DNA from: Niallia alba
GTDB lineage: Bacteria > Bacillota > Bacilli > Bacillales > Cytobacillaceae
Direction: 5' to 3'
Assembly: GCF_012933555.1 (NCBI RefSeq)
Contig: NZ_JABBPK010000001.1
Coordinates: 2,830,001 to 2,894,000 of the forward strand
DNA length: 64,000 nt
How positions within the stretch are numbered: position 1 is the first letter of the stretch; each line of letters begins with the position of its first letter. The position numbers and the translations under genes were made by a program. The notes beneath the pieces were generated by a model. It made no database searches. It was not told the origin of the DNA and saw nothing but the letters and a program-made list of their open reading frames with translations. Shown here one piece after another: positions 9,188 through 18,740 of this stretch.

Positions 9188-9196
9188 CATCTTATA

Positions 9197-9331
9197 TTAG
9201 CAAATAAAAGTTGCACCAACGATAATTAACAAGATAAATAATACTACGATTAATGCGAAACCGCCGCCGTATCCTACACCAGGTCCAGCTCCATATCCGC
9301 ATCCATAACCATATCCACCATAACCGTACAT
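9197..9331 (-). CDS. YjcZ-family sporulation protein (44 aa)
   Basis: Small Gly/Tyr-rich peptide beginning [10 protein letters not shown] and continuing with [11 protein letters not shown] into a hydrophobic helix [17 protein letters not shown], the standard architecture of YjcZ/YrhM-type spore-associated peptides. The helix suggests membrane or coat association. Start ATG at 9331 with GGGAG eight bases upstream; monocistronic with its own terminator. The region 9332-9527 contains small AT-rich inverted repeats only. Confidence 0.88.
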   Translation of the reverse strand: MYGYGGYGYGCGYGAGPGVGYGGGFALIVVLFILLIIVGATFIC

Positions 9332-9527
9332 ATATACATCTCCCTTTCTCATTTTTGTAGTATATTAACCATATCTTTTTTTGGTTAACGAGGAAGGAGC
9401 TTTTTATGTTTTTCTTTACTAGCTCCTCTTACAAAATTATTGTATGCAGAGATGTATATTTGGGTTGGGTAAATGTCTATTTTCCGCAAAAAACCTAAAT
9501 TGTTTCCATTTTACTTATTTATAGAAA

Positions 9528-10190
9528 TTACCCTTGGCCAAACACTACTTTCTTTAATCGCTTTGTTTGCTCATAGGGATTATCCGCCATACTAATTTCT
9601 GAAATAATGGCGACTCCATCGGCACCAGCTTGAATAACAGGAAAAGCATTTTCGGCTGTAATCCCCCCTATACCAACGATTGGTATAGTAAGGTTTGCCT
9701 CTTTGACTTTTTCGATAAGTGAGGTTCCTTGCACTTCTTTAGCATCTTTCTTTGTGCTCGTCGGGTAGATAGGACCTATGCCTATATAATCAGCACCTGC
9801 CTCGATTGCCTCTTTAACTTCCTCTATAGTGTGAGCAGATACTCCCACTAATTTATTTGCAAACAATTGCCGTACTTTTATGGCGTTTTCATCATCTTGC
9901 CCTATATGCACGCCATCTGCATCTAATGCTAAGGCTAGTTCAATATCATCATTCACAATAAATGGAACATGATATTGATTGCAAAGTTCTTGCATTCTTT
10001 TTGCTAATTGAATTTTGGCCGCTCCTTTTAATGCCCCAGTTCCTTTTTCTCTGAATTGAAAAATAGAAATACCACCTTTTAATGCTTCTTCTAAAATAAT
10101 TTCTGGAGCAAGTGTACTATTATTGTTACTTCCCATAATAAAATATACTTTGAGCAGTTGTTTCATTCGTTCTTTTGTATAAGATGTCAT
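9528..10190 (-). CDS. thiE: thiamine-phosphate synthase
   Basis: Joins HMP-pyrophosphate to hydroxyethylthiazole phosphate to make thiamine phosphate. TIM-barrel protein of 220 residues. Motifs include [51 protein letters not shown] and [10 protein letters not shown]. The start at 10190 ([11 protein letters not shown]) is preferred over an upstream in-frame codon at 10238 because GGAGG lies just before it. Third gene of the riboswitch-controlled thiM-thiD-thiE operon, 20 bp after thiD. Confidence 0.96.
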   Translation of the reverse strand: MTSYTKERMKQLLKVYFIMGSNNNSTLAPEIILEEALKGGISIFQFREKGTGALKGAAKIQLAKRMQELCNQYHVPFIVNDDIELALALDADGVHIGQDDENAIKVRQLFANKLVGVSAHTIEEVKEAIEAGADYIGIGPIYPTSTKKDAKEVQGTSLIEKVKEANLTIPIVGIGGITAENAFPVIQAGADGVAIISEISMADNPYEQTKRLKKVVFGQG

Positions 10191-10210
10191 ATATCCTCCA
10201 AATTGCATTC

Positions 10211-11011
10211 TTATCGTTTGCTTTCTTGGTAAGCCCAATGATTGGTTGGTCCATGCCCGCTTCCTATATGAAGATCATTTTTTATTGCTTGATGAATAAA
10301 ATCCTTGCCTAATTGGAATGCATCGTTAATAGAATAGCCATTTGCAAGAGCTGCCGTTATTGCAGCAGAAAAAGTACAGCCTGTCCCATGCGTATTTTTG
10401 GTTGGAATTCTTTCCGCTACCAAACTTGAAAAATGGCTGCCATCAAATAGCAAATCGACAGCTTCCTTTTCATCCCCATGTCCGCCTTTAATAATGACAT
10501 AGTTAACCCCCATGGCACTTAATCTTTTAGCCGCTTCTTTTCTTTCCTCCATATTTCGAATGCTTATCCCAGTTAATTCCTCTGCCTCAGGTATATTTGG
10601 TGTTAAGACAGTGGCAAGGGGAAGAAGCTTCCTTTTCATGGACTCTGTTGCTTCTTGCTGTAGTAAATTGGCTCCGCCTTTAGCAATCATGACTGGATCA
10701 ACAACTAAATTTTTCCATTTGTATTGTTCCATTTTATTGGCTACTAATTCAATTATTTCGCTATTAAATAACATTCCTGTTTTTAAGGCATCTGGCTGTA
10801 AATCAACAGCGATGCATTCTAATTGTTTTTCTATTGCCTCGAGCATCATTGGGTATACTCCATCAACACCAAGGGTATTTTGCGCTGTTATTGCGGTAAT
10901 CACGCTCATTCCATATACTTTAAGTTCTTGGAAAGTTTTTAAGTCTGCCTGAATTCCAGCCCCACCTCCACTATCTGATCCTGCTATTGTTAAAGCTTTT
11001 GCTGTGGTCAT
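10211..11011 (-). CDS. thiD: HMP / HMP-phosphate kinase
   Basis: Phosphorylates hydroxymethylpyrimidine twice to the pyrophosphate used by ThiE. Ribokinase fold, 266 residues. Characteristic stretches are [18 protein letters not shown] at the N terminus, [11 protein letters not shown] near residue 105 and the active-site loop [14 protein letters not shown] near 205. The ATG at 11011 follows GGGGG, which lies inside the end of thiM, so translation is probably coupled. Confidence 0.96.
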   Translation of the reverse strand: MTTAKALTIAGSDSGGGAGIQADLKTFQELKVYGMSVITAITAQNTLGVDGVYPMMLEAIEKQLECIAVDLQPDALKTGMLFNSEIIELVANKMEQYKWKNLVVDPVMIAKGGANLLQQEATESMKRKLLPLATVLTPNIPEAEELTGISIRNMEERKEAAKRLSAMGVNYVIIKGGHGDEKEAVDLLFDGSHFSSLVAERIPTKNTHGTGCTFSAAITAALANGYSINDAFQLGKDFIHQAIKNDLHIGSGHGPTNHWAYQESKR

Positions 11012-11015
11012 TGAA

Positions 11016-11834
11016 TTACCCCCTTATACTCTCTACTTTCATCCATTTTTTTATATCTTCTTCTTTAATTTTCATTAATTGATTCAATAACTCAATTTGA
11101 AAACTTCCTGGTCCTTCTTCTTTCGTCTTTTCAAAGGCACGCTCAGCTGCAACCCCATATGTCACTAAACCTGCTGTTGAAGCAAGGAAAACATCTTCTT
11201 CTACAGCGATAAATGCTCCAAGAATAGAAGATAGTAAGCAGCCTGTCCCCGTAACCTTTGTTAACATCTGATGGCCATTATGTACTATAGATAGCTTCTC
11301 GTTAACAGCTACTATATCTTTTTCTCCTGTTATAACAACTGGTACCTGTAATAGCTTTGCAGCTTCTAGCGCGATTTCGCTATTATTATGTTCACTAACA
11401 GAATCTACGCCTCTCATTTTTGCTTTAATACCAGCAACATTCGCTACTTCTGCTGCATTTCCTCGTAGTAAAGTGATTTCCACTTCCTTCATAATACGAT
11501 GTACAGATTCCGTACGATATCTAGTAGCTCCAGCCCCAACCGGGTCTAAGATAACAGGAGTATTAGCCAAATTTGCAGCCTTTCCAGCAATAATCATGCT
11601 TTCTACGTTTTCAGCAGTTAATGTTCCAATATTGAGAACAAGGGCATTCGCTACTGTTGCCATATCTGCAACCTCTTCCTTTGCATATGCCATTACTGGA
11701 GAAGCCCCAATTGCTAATAAGCCATTCGCTGTAAAATTAGTGACTACTACGTTTGTAATATTATGAACTAACGGAACTTGCGCTCGTAATTTTGTTAGTA
11801 CTTTCGGTATCAACATTTCATATTTTTCATTCAT
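11016..11834 (-). CDS. thiM: hydroxyethylthiazole kinase
   Basis: Salvage kinase that makes hydroxyethylthiazole phosphate, the second substrate of ThiE. 272 residues; PLVHNITNVVVTNFTANGLLAIGASPVM at the N terminus and VTGTGCLLSS with the catalytic Cys/Gly loop near residue 198 are diagnostic. First gene after the TPP riboswitch. The operon encodes only salvage and condensation steps, not de novo synthesis of the pyrimidine or thiazole. Confidence 0.96.
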   Translation of the reverse strand: MNEKYEMLIPKVLTKLRAQVPLVHNITNVVVTNFTANGLLAIGASPVMAYAKEEVADMATVANALVLNIGTLTAENVESMIIAGKAANLANTPVILDPVGAGATRYRTESVHRIMKEVEITLLRGNAAEVANVAGIKAKMRGVDSVSEHNNSEIALEAAKLLQVPVVITGEKDIVAVNEKLSIVHNGHQMLTKVTGTGCLLSSILGAFIAVEEDVFLASTAGLVTYGVAAERAFEKTKEEGPGSFQIELLNQLMKIKEEDIKKWMKVESIRG

Positions 11835-11991
11835 CTCTCAAACTCATTTCCTTTCTGTTATCCTTATTAACTTGATTGCTCGCAATATTCATACAATGTA
11901 AAGGAATGCAAACTAAAAAAAGCCATAACTGACTGTAACGTTTTGCACGCGTTATAAAAAGGAAGCGGCGTGCTAGTTGTCAGTAATTATG

Positions 11992-12026
11992 ACAAAAATA
12001 AAAACACTACGCCTAAGCAAAGTGTT
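11992..12026 (-). terminator. TPP riboswitch expression-platform terminator
   Basis: On the minus strand AACACTTTGC-TTAG-GCGTAGTGTT forms a stem with a single mismatch followed by TTTATTTTT. It sits between the TPP aptamer and thiM, so ligand binding would favour premature termination. Another partly palindromic stretch (11925-11990) separates it from thiM. Confidence 0.85.
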
Positions 12027-12039
12027 CGTCTATTTCATA

Positions 12040-12135
12040 CACCTCCCTACGCTGGCATTATCCAACAGGTTCATCCGGTCAATGGCAGCAAATAGCCATA
12101 CTCTCAGCCTGTTTCCACAAGCTCCCGCTACGTAT
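12040..12135 (-). promoter_or_regulatory. TPP riboswitch (THI element)
   Basis: The minus strand carries the conserved TPP aptamer blocks in order: GCGGGAGC, CTGAGAGTATGG, TTGACCGGATGAACCTG and GGATAATGCCAGCGTAGGGA. It lies about 200 bp upstream of thiM and is followed by an intrinsic terminator, so it should switch off thiM-thiD-thiE when thiamine pyrophosphate is plentiful. Confidence 0.96.
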
Positions 12136-12192
12136 TCAATTGATTTCATCTAAATTTTAGCGAAAAAATAGGAATAATGCAAGAATTGTAGG

Positions 12193-12969
12193 CTAATAGT
12201 CTAATGCATATAAGTATTCTTCCTCAGGTTCTTCCGTCACTTCTACCTTTTCGACCTTAATAACTGGCATTAACTGACCTTCGTATTCCTTTTTCTCCAA
12301 TTTTCCTTTTATCACATACCACTGTTCATTTTGTAATTCATTTACTTCTCCCTCAATCAAATAGCCATACAACCCAAGATCAGCGATACAATGAGTCATC
12401 ACATATCTGGCAATAACTGCTTGTTTGTCGGTAAACGATTCCTCTCGATGGATAAAACCTGTAATCATTATTTCTTTCCCAACTAAATTGTCCAAATTTG
12501 TATTAATCATGTCCATCGTTTGTAAATAATTATCGTCCTCTATTGCAATCATATCTTCATCATTTGCTGCTTCGTTATTAACTTGACTAACAGAAAAAGT
12601 TTGACCATGCTCAAATTGAGTATTTGGGAGAATGCTTTTGTTAATGGACATATCTTGTTGGGTGAAAAACAAAAATAAAGGGCTAAAAAATAATAAATAA
12701 GAAAAAGTAAGATTCATTAAAGAGGCATTTTCGTCGCACACATCACAATCACAATCAGCCCCCTTTAAATTACTGTTAAGCAATCTAAAAAATCCAAGCA
12801 AAAATAACAGGGCCATGGTTATATATAACAATGGCACCATCTTCGGGGCAACAAGTCGCACTACCTCTCCTGTCACCATTAATTTAAAAATAAGGAGACT
12901 GAAGCCAATCAACACAATTCCTTGCAGTTCGTTTGCCAATTGCCAGGTTGGACTCCATTTGATTTTCAT
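12193..12969 (-). CDS. DUF1980 / TIGR03943 family protein (YcgQ-like)
   Basis: Putative partner subunit of the neighbouring permease; B. subtilis has the same gene order (ycgR-ycgQ). 258 residues. Three N-terminal hydrophobic segments (about 16-34, 44-64, 88-104) are interrupted by a Cys-rich loop DCDCDVCDE that could bind metal. The C-terminal soluble domain begins around residue 130. It starts 25 bp after the permease stop, same strand. Substrate is not known. Confidence 0.82.
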   Translation of the reverse strand: MKIKWSPTWQLANELQGIVLIGFSLLIFKLMVTGEVVRLVAPKMVPLLYITMALLFLLGFFRLLNSNLKGADCDCDVCDENASLMNLTFSYLLFFSPLFLFFTQQDMSINKSILPNTQFEHGQTFSVSQVNNEAANDEDMIAIEDDNYLQTMDMINTNLDNLVGKEIMITGFIHREESFTDKQAVIARYVMTHCIADLGLYGYLIEGEVNELQNEQWYVIKGKLEKKEYEGQLMPVIKVEKVEVTEEPEEEYLYALDY

Positions 12970-12994
12970 CGTTTTCCCTCCTTATATTTGTAAT

Positions 12995-14002
12995 TTATGC
13001 CAAAAACAATCCTGATACTAAAGAAAGTATAAAGACAACAATCGTAACAATCAAAATAAATAGCAGGACAAACTTTATCCGAAATGAAGCCATCATAACG
13101 AAAGTATTTTTAAAATCAAGAATAGGTCCAAACACTAAAAATCCAATAATTGCTTCAGGTGTAAACATCTTTGAGAAGGAAGCTGCAACAAAAGCATCTG
13201 CCTCAGAGCAAAGCGATAACACATATGCTAGTCCCATCATCACAGCGGTGCCTTCGATTGATGATTCTCCAGCTTGCATTATATAACTATCTTTTAAATA
13301 AACTTGTGCAACACTAGCAAATACTGCTCCAATAATAAAATATTTGCCAATCGTAAAGAATTCATGGCATGTATGATGTAAGATCCCTTTCCACTTGGAA
13401 TCACCTTTATTTTCATTAATAGGAACAACTGCCATTAAATCTTCTCTGTGTGTTTTTAATACCTTTTGTTTCGAAAAAAGCATATATACGATGATACTCA
13501 CAATGATGCTTGCCAAGATACAAATAATAAAACGTCCGTATGCAATCGATAAATTATTTTGGAAGGCATAATAAGTACTGCCAAACACGATAAAATTAAG
13601 GATTGGTGCTCCCATTAAGAGAACGACACCGATATGGACAGGAATTCCTTTTTGAATAAGCCTGCGCACAACTGGGATAATCGCACATTCACACACAGGA
13701 GTAATTACTGCAGCAATTAATGCGACACCTATAGCTGCAAATGGATTTTTGGGCATGATTCTAGCAATATACTCCTCAGAAATATATAGATTAATAACAG
13801 AAGAGGCAATTGCTCCTAATAATAAAAATGGTAGGGCCTCAAGCATAATTCCAAGAAATAAAACAAAAATGGTTTTTATCTGATCTGGCAATACGAAATT
13901 CCATTTATTCGCAACGTAAATATCTCCGAAAAAAAATAAATACATCATAGCCAGAAACAAGCCAAATATAAGAATATCTTTTACACGTGTTGGGATAGAC
14001 AT
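12995..14002 (-). CDS. YraQ/DUF318-type permease (YcgR-like)
   Basis: Multi-pass membrane protein of 335 residues in the DUF318 permease family. Typical stretches are IMLEALPFLLLGAIASSVI, TPVCECAIIPVVRRLIQKGIP, MGAPILNFIVFGSTYY and SLCSEADAFVAASF, with conserved Cys residues in the second and fourth. Start at 14002 chosen because AAAAGGAG lies six bases upstream; MEEKEYAMS starting at 14023 is the alternative. Family members are annotated as putative metal or anion permeases; the nearby G3E GTPase supports a metal link by context only. Confidence 0.82.
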   Translation of the reverse strand: MSIPTRVKDILIFGLFLAMMYLFFFGDIYVANKWNFVLPDQIKTIFVLFLGIMLEALPFLLLGAIASSVINLYISEEYIARIMPKNPFAAIGVALIAAVITPVCECAIIPVVRRLIQKGIPVHIGVVLLMGAPILNFIVFGSTYYAFQNNLSIAYGRFIICILASIIVSIIVYMLFSKQKVLKTHREDLMAVVPINENKGDSKWKGILHHTCHEFFTIGKYFIIGAVFASVAQVYLKDSYIMQAGESSIEGTAVMMGLAYVLSLCSEADAFVAASFSKMFTPEAIIGFLVFGPILDFKNTFVMMASFRIKFVLLFILIVTIVVFILSLVSGLFLA

Positions 14003-14082
14003 AGCATACTCCTTTTCTTCCATCGTTCGACCTTTTACAATCACTTATTACATGTCTATGCTTGTCCTATTCTATCTATGCA

Positions 14083-14123
14083 AAAAATGAGTGTATCTTA
14101 TGATAGATTCGATAAGATACACT
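14083..14123 (-). terminator. terminator after the G3E GTPase gene
   Basis: Perfect 12-bp stem AGTGTATCTTAT / ATAAGATACACT around a 10-base loop, followed on the minus strand by CATTTTTTG. It separates the GTPase from the permease, which may therefore rely on read-through or its own promoter. Confidence 0.8.
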
Positions 14124-14134
14124 TAGAAAAAAAT

Positions 14135-15064
14135 TTATATAGTAACTTTCTCAGATAATCGTTCTCCTATTAAAATAATCTCGCCTTTTCGATTCGGAAG
14201 ATATTCGTTAACTTTTTGCCATTCTAGCAATCCAGAAGCATATTGAAAATGATACCATGATTGATCATCACTATTTTTGATTGTCCCTTTGGCACGAAGT
14301 AATTTATCTTGATTGCTTTTCAAGAAATCTCTTAGTTCTCTTTTCGTCATTGCAGTTGTCTGCTCCACTTTTATTGCTTTAATATGGTGGTGGTGATGGT
14401 GATGATGGTGACCAGAAATGGAACGTTCTTTGATCTTGCTGTTTTTTTGCTGGCTTTCTAGATACTCCGTTACACCATTTCCATAATTACTATATAGTAA
14501 TGGTGCTTCAGCATTTAATTTTCTAATTCGCTTTTCAACCTTTTCAATAGCAAGTTTTCTAGAAAGCTGATCAACTTTATTTAGGACAAGTACTGTTCCG
14601 TTTTCAATTTGCTCTTTTTGCAGCTGTCTCACTTCTTTGCTACTCGAAAAAACACTCGTATATTCCGTAAAATGCAAACTATCAATCAAACAAATACTTT
14701 CAGCAATCTCAAAAACTTCCCTATATTGCTTTTCATTAAATGTCTCCATTATTTCGGAAGGATTTGCTACTCCTGTACCTTCTAATAAAACGACTTCAAT
14801 GTTTTCTTTATGTAATGTCTCTGCCAGTTCATCGAGCGTTGTTCTTAAATCCTCTTTGATGGAGCAGCATACACAGCCATTTAACAGTTCATAGAGTGAC
14901 TCATCTTTAAATAGGTGTTTTTCTATATTTGTTTCACCAAGTTCATTAAGGATAATCGCATACTTTTTATTCTTCCCCTTAAAATACTCCATGCATTTTA
15001 ATAGAGTTGTTGTTTTTCCGCTTCCAAGGAACCCATTTATTAAATAAACATTAATTTTTTTCAT
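14135..15064 (-). CDS. CobW/G3E GTPase with polyhistidine stretch
   Basis: Predicted metallochaperone GTPase (COG0523). P-loop GFLGSGKT at residues 11-18, the family metal motif CVCC at about 64-67, and LNKVDQL as the nucleotide specificity loop. Near residue 220 there are nine consecutive His residues, a likely metal reservoir. The C-terminal CobW domain includes RAKGTIK. 309 residues. It is distinct from the second COG0523 gene at 38004 (ZagA-like), and no Zur box was found here. Its AGGAGG ribosome binding site is inside a long inverted repeat. Confidence 0.9.
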   Translation of the reverse strand: MKKINVYLINGFLGSGKTTTLLKCMEYFKGKNKKYAIILNELGETNIEKHLFKDESLYELLNGCVCCSIKEDLRTTLDELAETLHKENIEVVLLEGTGVANPSEIMETFNEKQYREVFEIAESICLIDSLHFTEYTSVFSSSKEVRQLQKEQIENGTVLVLNKVDQLSRKLAIEKVEKRIRKLNAEAPLLYSNYGNGVTEYLESQQKNSKIKERSISGHHHHHHHHHIKAIKVEQTTAMTKRELRDFLKSNQDKLLRAKGTIKNSDDQSWYHFQYASGLLEWQKVNEYLPNRKGEIILIGERLSEKVTI

Positions 15065-15120
15065 TAAAATACCTCCTGCATATAAAGCCTATCGTTACTT
15101 TATGCAGGAGGTATTTTAAT
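15063..15120 (-). promoter_or_regulatory. long inverted repeat enclosing the GTPase ribosome binding site
   Basis: Two arms, ATTAAAATACCTCCTGCATA and its exact complement, form a 20-bp perfect stem, extended three pairs after a 2-nt bulge, with a 10-base loop (15088-15097). The right half of the RNA hairpin holds AGGAGG and the first bases of the GTPase start codon, so folding would block translation. It also follows the chemoreceptor stop by 9 bp and may double as a terminator. Confidence 0.75.
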
Positions 15121-15129
15121 TATGACAGA

Positions 15130-17112
15130 TTAATAGGTAAATTGATGAAGATTCTTCCTAAGCTCTTTAGCCATCTCTGATAAGTTCTTTGCCGACCCAG
15201 AAATTTCTTCCATAGCGGCTAGTTGTTCTTCCGTTAAAGAAACGACTTCTTCAGAGGAAGTAGCATTATCATAAGCAATTTGGGCTAATTCACCAGCTGA
15301 AATGCTTACTTCATTTAACGTTATAGCCATTTCGTTTGAAGTATCGGTAACATGTTGAATATGTGGTGTCATTTCCTTCATACTATGAACGATTTCTTGA
15401 AACCTTGTATTTGATTCATCTGTTACTTTTAACCCTGCTTGAACTGCCAGTGATACCTCTGCCATTCGATGCACCGTATTTTCGGTCGTTTTCTCAACAC
15501 TATTAATTAATTGAGAGATATTATTCGCAAATTCACCTGACTGCTCAGCAAGTTTGCGTACTTCATTAGCAACAACCGCAAACCCTTTTCCTTTCTCTCC
15601 TGCTCTGGCAGCTTCTATCGCCGCATTTAAAGCTAATAGATTTGTTTGTTCTGAGATTGTGGTAATACTTTCTGTAATCTTCCCAATATGTTTGGATTGC
15701 TCGACTAGTTCTTTAATCATTTTATTTGATTCTGCTACGGTCTCACTTATTACTTGCATTTGTTCTAGTGTTGCTTGAATAGAACTTCCGCCGGCATGGG
15801 CTTTTGTTATTGTGCCAGTTGAAAGATCGGACACTTTCTTACTAAAGGCAACAATTTGATTTGTTCCTTCTAAGACAGATTTGATATTATCTACATTATT
15901 ATCTAACCCTTTTGTCTGTATTTCCGCGCCACTTGCAACTTGTTGAATTGTATTGGTTACATGCTCTGAAGCAATGGTTACTTCATTAGCGCTTGCTGTT
16001 AACTGACCCGCACTTGCTGCGACATTCTCTGAACTATGTTCAATATTTTTGATAAGTTGTTGCAAATTATGCTGCATCGTATGAAAAGCAGCCGCTACAT
16101 CGCCAATTTCATCTTTTGTTGCAATATTAATGGAGGTTGTTAAATCACCTTTGCTAACTGCAATTGCTTGTTCTTTTAATTTTTTTATCGGCTTGATGAT
16201 AGAGGAAACAATAAGCATCATCATTATTCCTCCAATAATAAGAGATCCTGTTAATATCCCTGCAATCGTATACAAAAGACCTCTAGAATTATTGACAATT
16301 TCTGATTTTTCCATCGTTCCAGCTAGCTTCCATCCGGTCAGTTTATTCGTCTGATAAACCATTTTTCGATTAACTTTATTTGCTGAATAATCCAATGTTC
16401 CAGCTTGTCTCTCATAAAGCGTTTCGTAAAAAGCATCTTTCACAATGTCTCCTTGTTTTTCATCAGGATGAACGATAAAACGTTTCTTCTGATCAAGAAG
16501 AATAACATAACCTTCTTGACCAAACGTGATCTCACCTGATAGCTCTGCTAAGTAATCTAAATTCATCGTAACGGCCATAACTCCTGCATTGTCTGCAATT
16601 GTTTTTCCTATTGTAATAACCATTTTCTGAGAAACTGGGGATAGATAAGGATCCATGATAACGGCTTCCCCTGGTTTATTAACAGCTGCTTTATACCAGT
16701 CTCTCAATCTAGGATCCATATGATCATCGAGTTCCTCTGTAGACTTCTGAAAAAGCTTTCCATCATTTGTCCCTATATAGATACTCGAGACTTCAGGATG
16801 GACTTGGCTATATTGTTCAATTGTGTTCTGAATAATCGCTGAATCTTTTTCGATTGTTTCCTTCGTCAGCGTTTCTGCCAGTGCCGAGATATCATAAACC
16901 TTTGCGGACATTAGGTTAGTTATCGATGTATCTAGCATGTTTAAATTAGTACTTGCATTGTTTATAAAGTCCTTTTCCATTTGCTTATTTGCATATAAAA
17001 AGGAAAATGCACCAATTAGGATACTTGGAATTAATAACATCACTAAAAAAGAAAAAATAAGCTTCTTTTTTAGCGGAATTCCTTTATTTTTTCGAATATA
17101 AAATTTTTTCAT
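15130..17112 (-). CDS. methyl-accepting chemotaxis protein
   Basis: Transmembrane chemoreceptor, 660 residues. Order: membrane segment (about 15-36), extracellular dCache-type sensor (to about 270; contains [11 protein letters not shown] and [16 protein letters not shown]), second membrane segment (about 275-298), HAMP domain ([13 protein letters not shown]), and the coiled-coil signalling domain with the hairpin tip [32 protein letters not shown] (tip sequence split by family convention). Start at 17112 chosen for GAGGGG eight bases upstream. Ligand unknown; no chemotaxis genes nearby. Confidence 0.93.
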   Translation of the reverse strand: MKKFYIRKNKGIPLKKKLIFSFLVMLLIPSILIGAFSFLYANKQMEKDFINNASTNLNMLDTSITNLMSAKVYDISALAETLTKETIEKDSAIIQNTIEQYSQVHPEVSSIYIGTNDGKLFQKSTEELDDHMDPRLRDWYKAAVNKPGEAVIMDPYLSPVSQKMVITIGKTIADNAGVMAVTMNLDYLAELSGEITFGQEGYVILLDQKKRFIVHPDEKQGDIVKDAFYETLYERQAGTLDYSANKVNRKMVYQTNKLTGWKLAGTMEKSEIVNNSRGLLYTIAGILTGSLIIGGIMMMLIVSSIIKPIKKLKEQAIAVSKGDLTTSINIATKDEIGDVAAAFHTMQHNLQQLIKNIEHSSENVAASAGQLTASANEVTIASEHVTNTIQQVASGAEIQTKGLDNNVDNIKSVLEGTNQIVAFSKKVSDLSTGTITKAHAGGSSIQATLEQMQVISETVAESNKMIKELVEQSKHIGKITESITTISEQTNLLALNAAIEAARAGEKGKGFAVVANEVRKLAEQSGEFANNISQLINSVEKTTENTVHRMAEVSLAVQAGLKVTDESNTRFQEIVHSMKEMTPHIQHVTDTSNEMAITLNEVSISAGELAQIAYDNATSSEEVVSLTEEQLAAMEEISGSAKNLSEMAKELRKNLHQFTY

Positions 17113-17275
17113 TGTAATCGCCCCTCTCTTTGTATACGCATACATCTTTACAAGAAAAAATAGGTAATCCCTTATCTGCTCCCTTATTTTACAATAGATA
17201 GGAGAAGGTTCCTATGCCATTAGTCATATTTTTCATTTGTTACTCGTTAACATTTTTTTATTGCTCACCTACAAA

Positions 17276-18678
17276 CACTAGTGTTGCATAAATGTTGTTA
17301 GAATATTCAGTTTAAATATGTCCCCTGTTAAGAGCCAAAAAAGTAAATACCCAACTAAAGGTGGATCCATCCATTTGGAAATTTTTTTACAATTAGACTT
17401 AAGAGACGACGACAATTTGTTTATTAAGGAATGGTTTTTCCTTCAATCTTTCGAAGCCAAATATGTGCTGGTTTCCACAAAGCTGCCCGTAAATATCGGC
17501 TAATTTGTAGGGTTTTTCGTTTACTTTTTGTCTCGATTTGTGCGAGAACATGCAGGCAAAAAACAATAAGTGCGATAAACACTTGATTCTGAATTGCCCA
17601 TTCGCTTTGGCCGTAAAACTTTTTGATATGGAGATGTTGTTTAATCCATTTGAAAAATAACTCAATCGCCCAGCGTGATTTATACATCTTTGAGATTTCT
17701 TCAGCACTTAAATCAAAACGATTTGTGATTAAATGAAGCTCATTTCCTTTTGAATCAATCACTTTTAGAAGACGAAAGTAATTTTCGGCACGGTTTTGCG
17801 TCGTACCAATCAACACCATTTGATCCGACAAAACAGATGTATTCTCGGGTAGTTTAAAATCGTAAACCTCCCGTATGACTGCGTTTTTTCGCAGCCTAGA
17901 AAGGAAAAAGTAGCCGTCATCTGTCATCCGATCAAAGCGTTCGTAGTCTAAGTAACCACGGTCAAACACATACATACATTCCTTGTCATCAACCATTACT
18001 TCAAGCTGACCGCGGTCATGTTCTTTGGCCGTTGTCATAATGGCCTTTTCGGGATAGGATATACCTTTTTCCATAAACACAAGGCGTAAGTGCAATTTAA
18101 CACCCGCTTTTGTTTTGCGGAATTTTGCCCATTTATGATTAGTCAAATTGAGAGGCAATGTGCTTGAATCAATGATTTTTAATGGCATCACAAGTTTCGT
18201 GTTGTGCGTTTTGGCATGAATTTGTGAAACTAAATCAAGGAAAAGCTTTTGGAATAAGTCTGGATTCATGCCATTTAAACGGCGTGAGAGTTGGGAAATA
18301 CTGATAGAATCAAGATCAATGCCCTTTTGCAGTTGATCATCGAAAAGACAATCGCTCAGCGCATGCAGACTTTCGACTTCTTCTAGCTGCGCAAAAAGTA
18401 ATAATTTTAGAAATGACTCTGTCGTTAGTTTTTTCGTATAGAAATCTAATTTCAACGTTTTCACGTTTTCTTCAAATAATTGAAGATTTATTGGTGAAAA
18501 CCATTGTCCAAATGAAGTTTTTCGTGTAATCTTGTCCATGCGATAGTCCTTTTTAGTGGATTTGGACGGGTTACCACCTAACTTATCCATTATAAAGGAC
18601 TTTTTCTTTGCATAAAATGATAAAATTGAACATTTCAAGTATTTTTAATAGTTAAATTAAATTAACGCAACACTAGTG
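17276..18678 (-). mobile_element. IS4-type insertion sequence, copy A (1403 bp)
   Basis: Bounded by inverted ends beginning CACTAGTGTTGC. The flanks carry an exact 9-bp target duplication, ACCTACAAA (17267-17275 and 18679-18687). It has one transposase gene. Length and ends equal copy B at 42316-43718. It separates the chemoreceptor gene from the methyltransferase gene at 18741. Confidence 0.95.
17424..18539 (-). CDS. IS4-family transposase (copy A)
   Basis: Cuts and joins the ends of the surrounding element. 371 residues with DDE motifs IIDSSTLPL, YVFDRGYLDYERF and the C-terminal signature YKSRWAIELFFKWIKQHL (Y-2-R-3-E-6-K) typical of IS4 transposases. The start at 18539 (MDKITRKTSF) is supported by AAAGGA seven bases upstream. 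Nearly identical to the copy at 42456; intact. Confidence 0.95.
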   Translation of the reverse strand: MDKITRKTSFGQWFSPINLQLFEENVKTLKLDFYTKKLTTESFLKLLLFAQLEEVESLHALSDCLFDDQLQKGIDLDSISISQLSRRLNGMNPDLFQKLFLDLVSQIHAKTHNTKLVMPLKIIDSSTLPLNLTNHKWAKFRKTKAGVKLHLRLVFMEKGISYPEKAIMTTAKEHDRGQLEVMVDDKECMYVFDRGYLDYERFDRMTDDGYFFLSRLRKNAVIREVYDFKLPENTSVLSDQMVLIGTTQNRAENYFRLLKVIDSKGNELHLITNRFDLSAEEISKMYKSRWAIELFFKWIKQHLHIKKFYGQSEWAIQNQVFIALIVFCLHVLAQIETKSKRKTLQISRYLRAALWKPAHIWLRKIEGKTIP

Positions 18679-18740
18679 ACCTACAAACTATATATTATAG
18701 TGTAATTAAAATTTTCTAAGCAAAAAGGAGGGGAATTTAA

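Noticed and set aside
9405-9497. 30-codon plus-strand frame starting MFFFTSSS with AAGGAG upstream
   Set aside because: Good start signal but no conserved character and it overlaps small inverted repeats; not supported as a gene.
14090-14123. Possible Zur or Fur box near the permease gene
   Set aside because: The palindrome AGTGTATCTTAT lacks the ATTACGA core and is followed by a T tract; it is a terminator.
17399-17707. Open frame antisense or offset within IS copy A
   Set aside because: Overlaps the transposase in another frame; no transposase or other motif.
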